This document shows positions 62,082 through 64,000 of a stretch of 64,000 bases of DNA, piece by piece. The stretch is from the NCBI RefSeq assembly GCF_004770745.1, contig NZ_RQGD01000022.1, forward strand, positions 310,001 through 374,000, given 5' to 3'. The notes under the pieces are model-generated. The model did no database searches, was not told where the DNA came from, and saw nothing but the letters and a program-made list of their open reading frames with translations. The position numbers and the translations under genes are program-made. How positions within the stretch are numbered: position 1 is the first letter of the stretch; every line of letters starts with the position of its first letter. The DNA is from Leptospira ognonensis. GTDB taxonomy: Bacteria > Spirochaetota > Leptospiria > Leptospirales > Leptospiraceae.

Positions 62082-62567
62082 TTAACCTAACATATCTGGC
62101 GACAAGGCCCAGATGATTTGGCCATTCGCGAAACGCTCGCGCGCCACATTGATCGCAATGGTAGAGCCAGGTAAAAAGATAAGATTCTCTGCGGCTGATG
62201 TATTTCCAAGAAGTTGGGCTGCAAAAATGGTTATATCTGGGTTATGTCCAACTAACAAAACAGTATCGGAGTTTTTTAAAGATTCCAAACAACATAAAAA
62301 ATCAGAACACTTTGCTCCGGCGGCGAGTTCAAGCTGAGAAATCGGCTGACCACTAAATTCAATTTCCTCAGATAAGATTTCCGCAGTCCGTCGTGTTCTA
62401 GTATACGGGCTATAGAAAACCTGACTCACTTTAAGTGGAGAGTTATGGATGAATTTTCCGATTTTATGAATATCGCGAACACCTTTTTCAGTCAGAGTTC
62501 GTGACTGATCCGATTTCGCCAATGCTGGATCTTCCGCTTCGCCATGCCGAACCAAAATGACCTTCAT
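62082..62567 (-). CDS. sixA: SixA-type phosphohistidine phosphatase (histidine phosphatase family)
   Basis: 161 residues. The N-terminal RHG motif (ILVRHGEAED) provides the phosphorylated His; the second catalytic His is in LLVGHNPDI. The compact length and TLTEKGVRDIHKIGKF region match SixA, which removes phosphate from phospho-histidine domains. The window's hybrid kinase has no visible HPt domain, so the target is unknown. Divergent from the Nudix gene. Confidence 0.88.
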   Translation of the reverse strand: MKVILVRHGEAEDPALAKSDQSRTLTEKGVRDIHKIGKFIHNSPLKVSQVFYSPYTRTRRTAEILSEEIEFSGQPISQLELAAGAKCSDFLCCLESLKNSDTVLLVGHNPDITIFAAQLLGNTSAAENLIFLPGSTIAINVARERFANGQIIWALSPDMLG

Positions 62568-62668
62568 GATAAGATCTCCCGATCCAAGTCTGAGAAGCGC
62601 CTCAGGTCCTGAAAGAAAAATTTAGGTTAATTCTTGCGATTTTCTTATGTAGCGGAAAAGTCTAATTT

Positions 62669-63154
62669 ATGACCGATAAACCCTACCGAAAAAATGTTGG
62701 GATGGTAGTATTCAATGCGAAGGGAGATGTGATCGTTGGAGAGCGTGTACACTTTCCTGGATCTTGGCAATTCCCGCAGGGCGGAATCGACGAGAACGAA
62801 GATTATATTGACGCCGCCAAACGAGAGCTCTTTGAAGAGTTAGGTATCAAAGATGCCATTTACGTTGGTGAATACCCGGACTGGATTCCTTACGATTTTC
62901 CAAACAACCTCCATTTAAATAAAAGCCTGCAGAAATACCGCGGACAAATGCAAAGATGGATCCTCTATTTTTGGGATGGAGCCATTACGGATTGCGACTT
63001 AGAGCACCATGAAATCGAATTTCTTTCTGTCAGGTACATGAAACTTTCGGAAACTATTGATGCTGTCGTAGATTTTAAAAAGAAAGTCTATGAACAGTTT
63101 ATACCACTTTTCTCCCAATGGATTGAAAATTACATTGCCGAGAAACAAAAATAA
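62669..63154 (+). CDS. rppH: RppH-like RNA pyrophosphohydrolase (Nudix)
   Basis: 161 residues. The Nudix box GGIDENEDYIDAAKRELFEELG fits GX5EX7REUXEEXGU. N-terminal YRKNVGMVVFNAKGDVIVGE, SWQFPQGGI and the QRWILYFW segment are those of RppH/YgdP/IalA enzymes, which remove pyrophosphate from 5'-triphosphate RNA (or cleave dinucleoside polyphosphates). Followed by acylphosphatase after 25 bp, so probably co-transcribed. Confidence 0.9.
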   Translation: MTDKPYRKNVGMVVFNAKGDVIVGERVHFPGSWQFPQGGIDENEDYIDAAKRELFEELGIKDAIYVGEYPDWIPYDFPNNLHLNKSLQKYRGQMQRWILYFWDGAITDCDLEHHEIEFLSVRYMKLSETIDAVVDFKKKVYEQFIPLFSQWIENYIAEKQK

Positions 63155-63179
63155 TCACATCATTTTACAGTAGGGGTAA

Positions 63180-63473
63180 ATGAACTTGGGTAAATCAGAA
63201 GAAAGCAAAGCTAGAATCGTTGTTAGGGGATCGGTTCAAGGTGTGGGATTTAGATACTATATTATGCAAAGAGCCCAGGAAATGAGATTGAAAGGGTATA
63301 CCCAAAATCTGCCAAATGGAGAAGTGGAAGCCGTTGTCGAAGGAGATAAACTTTTCATAGAAGATTTATACCGCGCCATGCAAAGAGGGCCCACAAAAGC
63401 AAAAGTAACAGACCACGCCATCGAATGGGGTGATCCAAAAAGCCAATTTCGCACATTTTCAATCAAAAGGTAA
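63180..63473 (+). CDS. Acylphosphatase
   Basis: 97 residues, normal length. The phosphate-binding loop and catalytic Arg are in [11 protein letters not shown], the catalytic Asn in [17 protein letters not shown]. It hydrolyses acyl phosphates such as acetyl or carbamoyl phosphate in the cytosol. It lies between rppH-like and aldo/keto reductase genes on the same strand with short gaps. Confidence 0.95.
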   Translation: MNLGKSEESKARIVVRGSVQGVGFRYYIMQRAQEMRLKGYTQNLPNGEVEAVVEGDKLFIEDLYRAMQRGPTKAKVTDHAIEWGDPKSQFRTFSIKR

Positions 63474-63481
63474 TCACTGTT

Positions 63482-64000
63482 ATGAAAAAAAGAAGACTGG
63501 GTAAAACAGGAATGGTCGTTTCTGAAATTTGTATGGGAACCATGACTTTTGGTTCCTCATGCGATGAGAGTGAAGCTTTTCGAATTTTAGACCGAGCCTA
63601 TGATGCCGGTATCGATTTTTATGATACAGCAGAAATCTATCCCGTACCGCCCAAAAAATCATGGGTTCATAGAACTGAAGAAATATTTGGGAAATGGTTA
63701 CAAACGAAACCGAGAGACGGCATCCTCATAGCTACAAAAGTTGCTGGCCCAGGACACGGATGGTTTAGCCCACCGATCCGAGAAGGAAAAACATCCTTGG
63801 ATCGATACCATATTCGAAAAGCAGTCGAAGGATCTTTAAGACGACTGGGTATTGAAACCATAGATTTATATCAGACTCACTGGCCTGATCATGATTTCGC
63901 TTATGATGAAACCATGGAAGCTCTCACAGAATTAAAAGATGAGGGTAAAATTCGGTATGCGGGTTGTTCCAATGAAACCTCTTTCGGACTTATGAAAAGC
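63482..64000 (+). CDS. Aldo/keto reductase, C-terminus cut by window edge
   Basis: From the ATG at 63482, 173 codons run open to the right edge, about half of a typical AKR (about 330 residues). The visible half has the family signature: [29 protein letters not shown] with the catalytic Asp and Tyr, [10 protein letters not shown] with Lys, and YQTHWPDHD with His. It is an NADPH-dependent carbonyl reductase of the Tas-like (AKR) subgroup, inferred from the [13 protein letters not shown] insertion. Probably the third gene of the rppH-like operon. Confidence 0.9.
   Translation, partial: MKKRRLGKTGMVVSEICMGTMTFGSSCDESEAFRILDRAYDAGIDFYDTAEIYPVPPKKSWVHRTEEIFGKWLQTKPRDGILIATKVAGPGHGWFSPPIREGKTSLDRYHIRKAVEGSLRRLGIETIDLYQTHWPDHDFAYDETMEALTELKDEGKIRYAGCSNETSFGLMKS

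Overview
The window is a compact, AT-rich (roughly 40% GC by eye) chromosomal segment of a double-membrane spirochaete, most probably Leptospira or a close Leptospiraceae relative. This assignment is inferred, since there is no rRNA and no search was possible. It rests on many lipoproteins with loose spirochaete-type lipoboxes (TTNC, LISC, FINC, LVSC), kexin-like lipoprotein proteases, ThyX, a stand-alone CheC, MORN and FecR proteins, an outer-membrane barrel, very short intergenic gaps, and frequent overlaps between convergent genes. No phage, IS element, CRISPR array or rRNA is visible. There is one tRNA (Pro, GGG). No gene-free stretch exceeds about 260 bases.

Layout. 0-6.3 kb: edge-truncated MFS exporter with a palindromic operator candidate, aminotransferase, patatin, a DUF898/M48 pair, and a GDP-6-deoxyhexose reductase. 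6.4-11.5 kb: surface-glycan block with an unknown protein, three GT4 glycosyltransferases coupled by ATGA overlaps, and an inositol-phosphatase-family gene. 10.7-13.4 kb: TelA, XpaC-like and IMPase operon. 13.6-16.8 kb: a tyrosine-recombinase-like protein that has lost most catalytic residues, then STAS, a GT-C glycosyltransferase and a GDSL lipoprotein. 16.8-20.7 kb: housekeeping genes (coaX, birA, SDR, metF) and a MORN lipoprotein. 20.8-23.4 kb: a CheY-like regulator, CheC and a hybrid kinase in one operon. 23.4-25.9 kb: a kexin-like S8 protease with no prodomain, followed by a separate lipoprotein that looks like that prodomain.

25.9-28.9 kb: prfA, an EcsC-like protein and a lipoprotein. 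29.1-36.1 kb: a long minus-strand run encoding a secreted helical protein, rhomboid protease, divergent MDR dehydrogenase, an 817-residue SAHH-like protein, a Nudix hydrolase and a membrane-anchored nitrilase-fold protein lacking its catalytic Cys. 36.2-41 kb: HEAT-like protein plus Zn-dehydrogenase, a 7TM-PP2C phosphatase and nitronate monooxygenase. 41-44.4 kb: a three-gene operon of a FecR-domain protein with a C-terminal CXXCH haem motif, an outer-membrane barrel, and a short DsbD. 44.5-57.9 kb: thyX, GAF-hydrolase, rhodanese plus an atypical HisI, adenylate cyclase, metG, TerB, a large DUF2207/Tim44/zinc-ribbon protein and small membrane or secreted proteins. 58-64 kb: methylsuccinyl-CoA-dehydrogenase-like enzyme, ruvC, PON-like lipoprotein, a phasin-like protein, tRNA-Pro, sixA, rppH-like, acylphosphatase and an edge-truncated aldo/keto reductase.

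The best candidates for undescribed systems are the FecR-haem/barrel/DsbD operon, the SAHH-like/MDR/rhomboid/pseudo-nitrilase run, the split protease/prodomain pair, and the HisI protein whose metal motif DCDxD lies in an N-terminal extension instead of its usual place.
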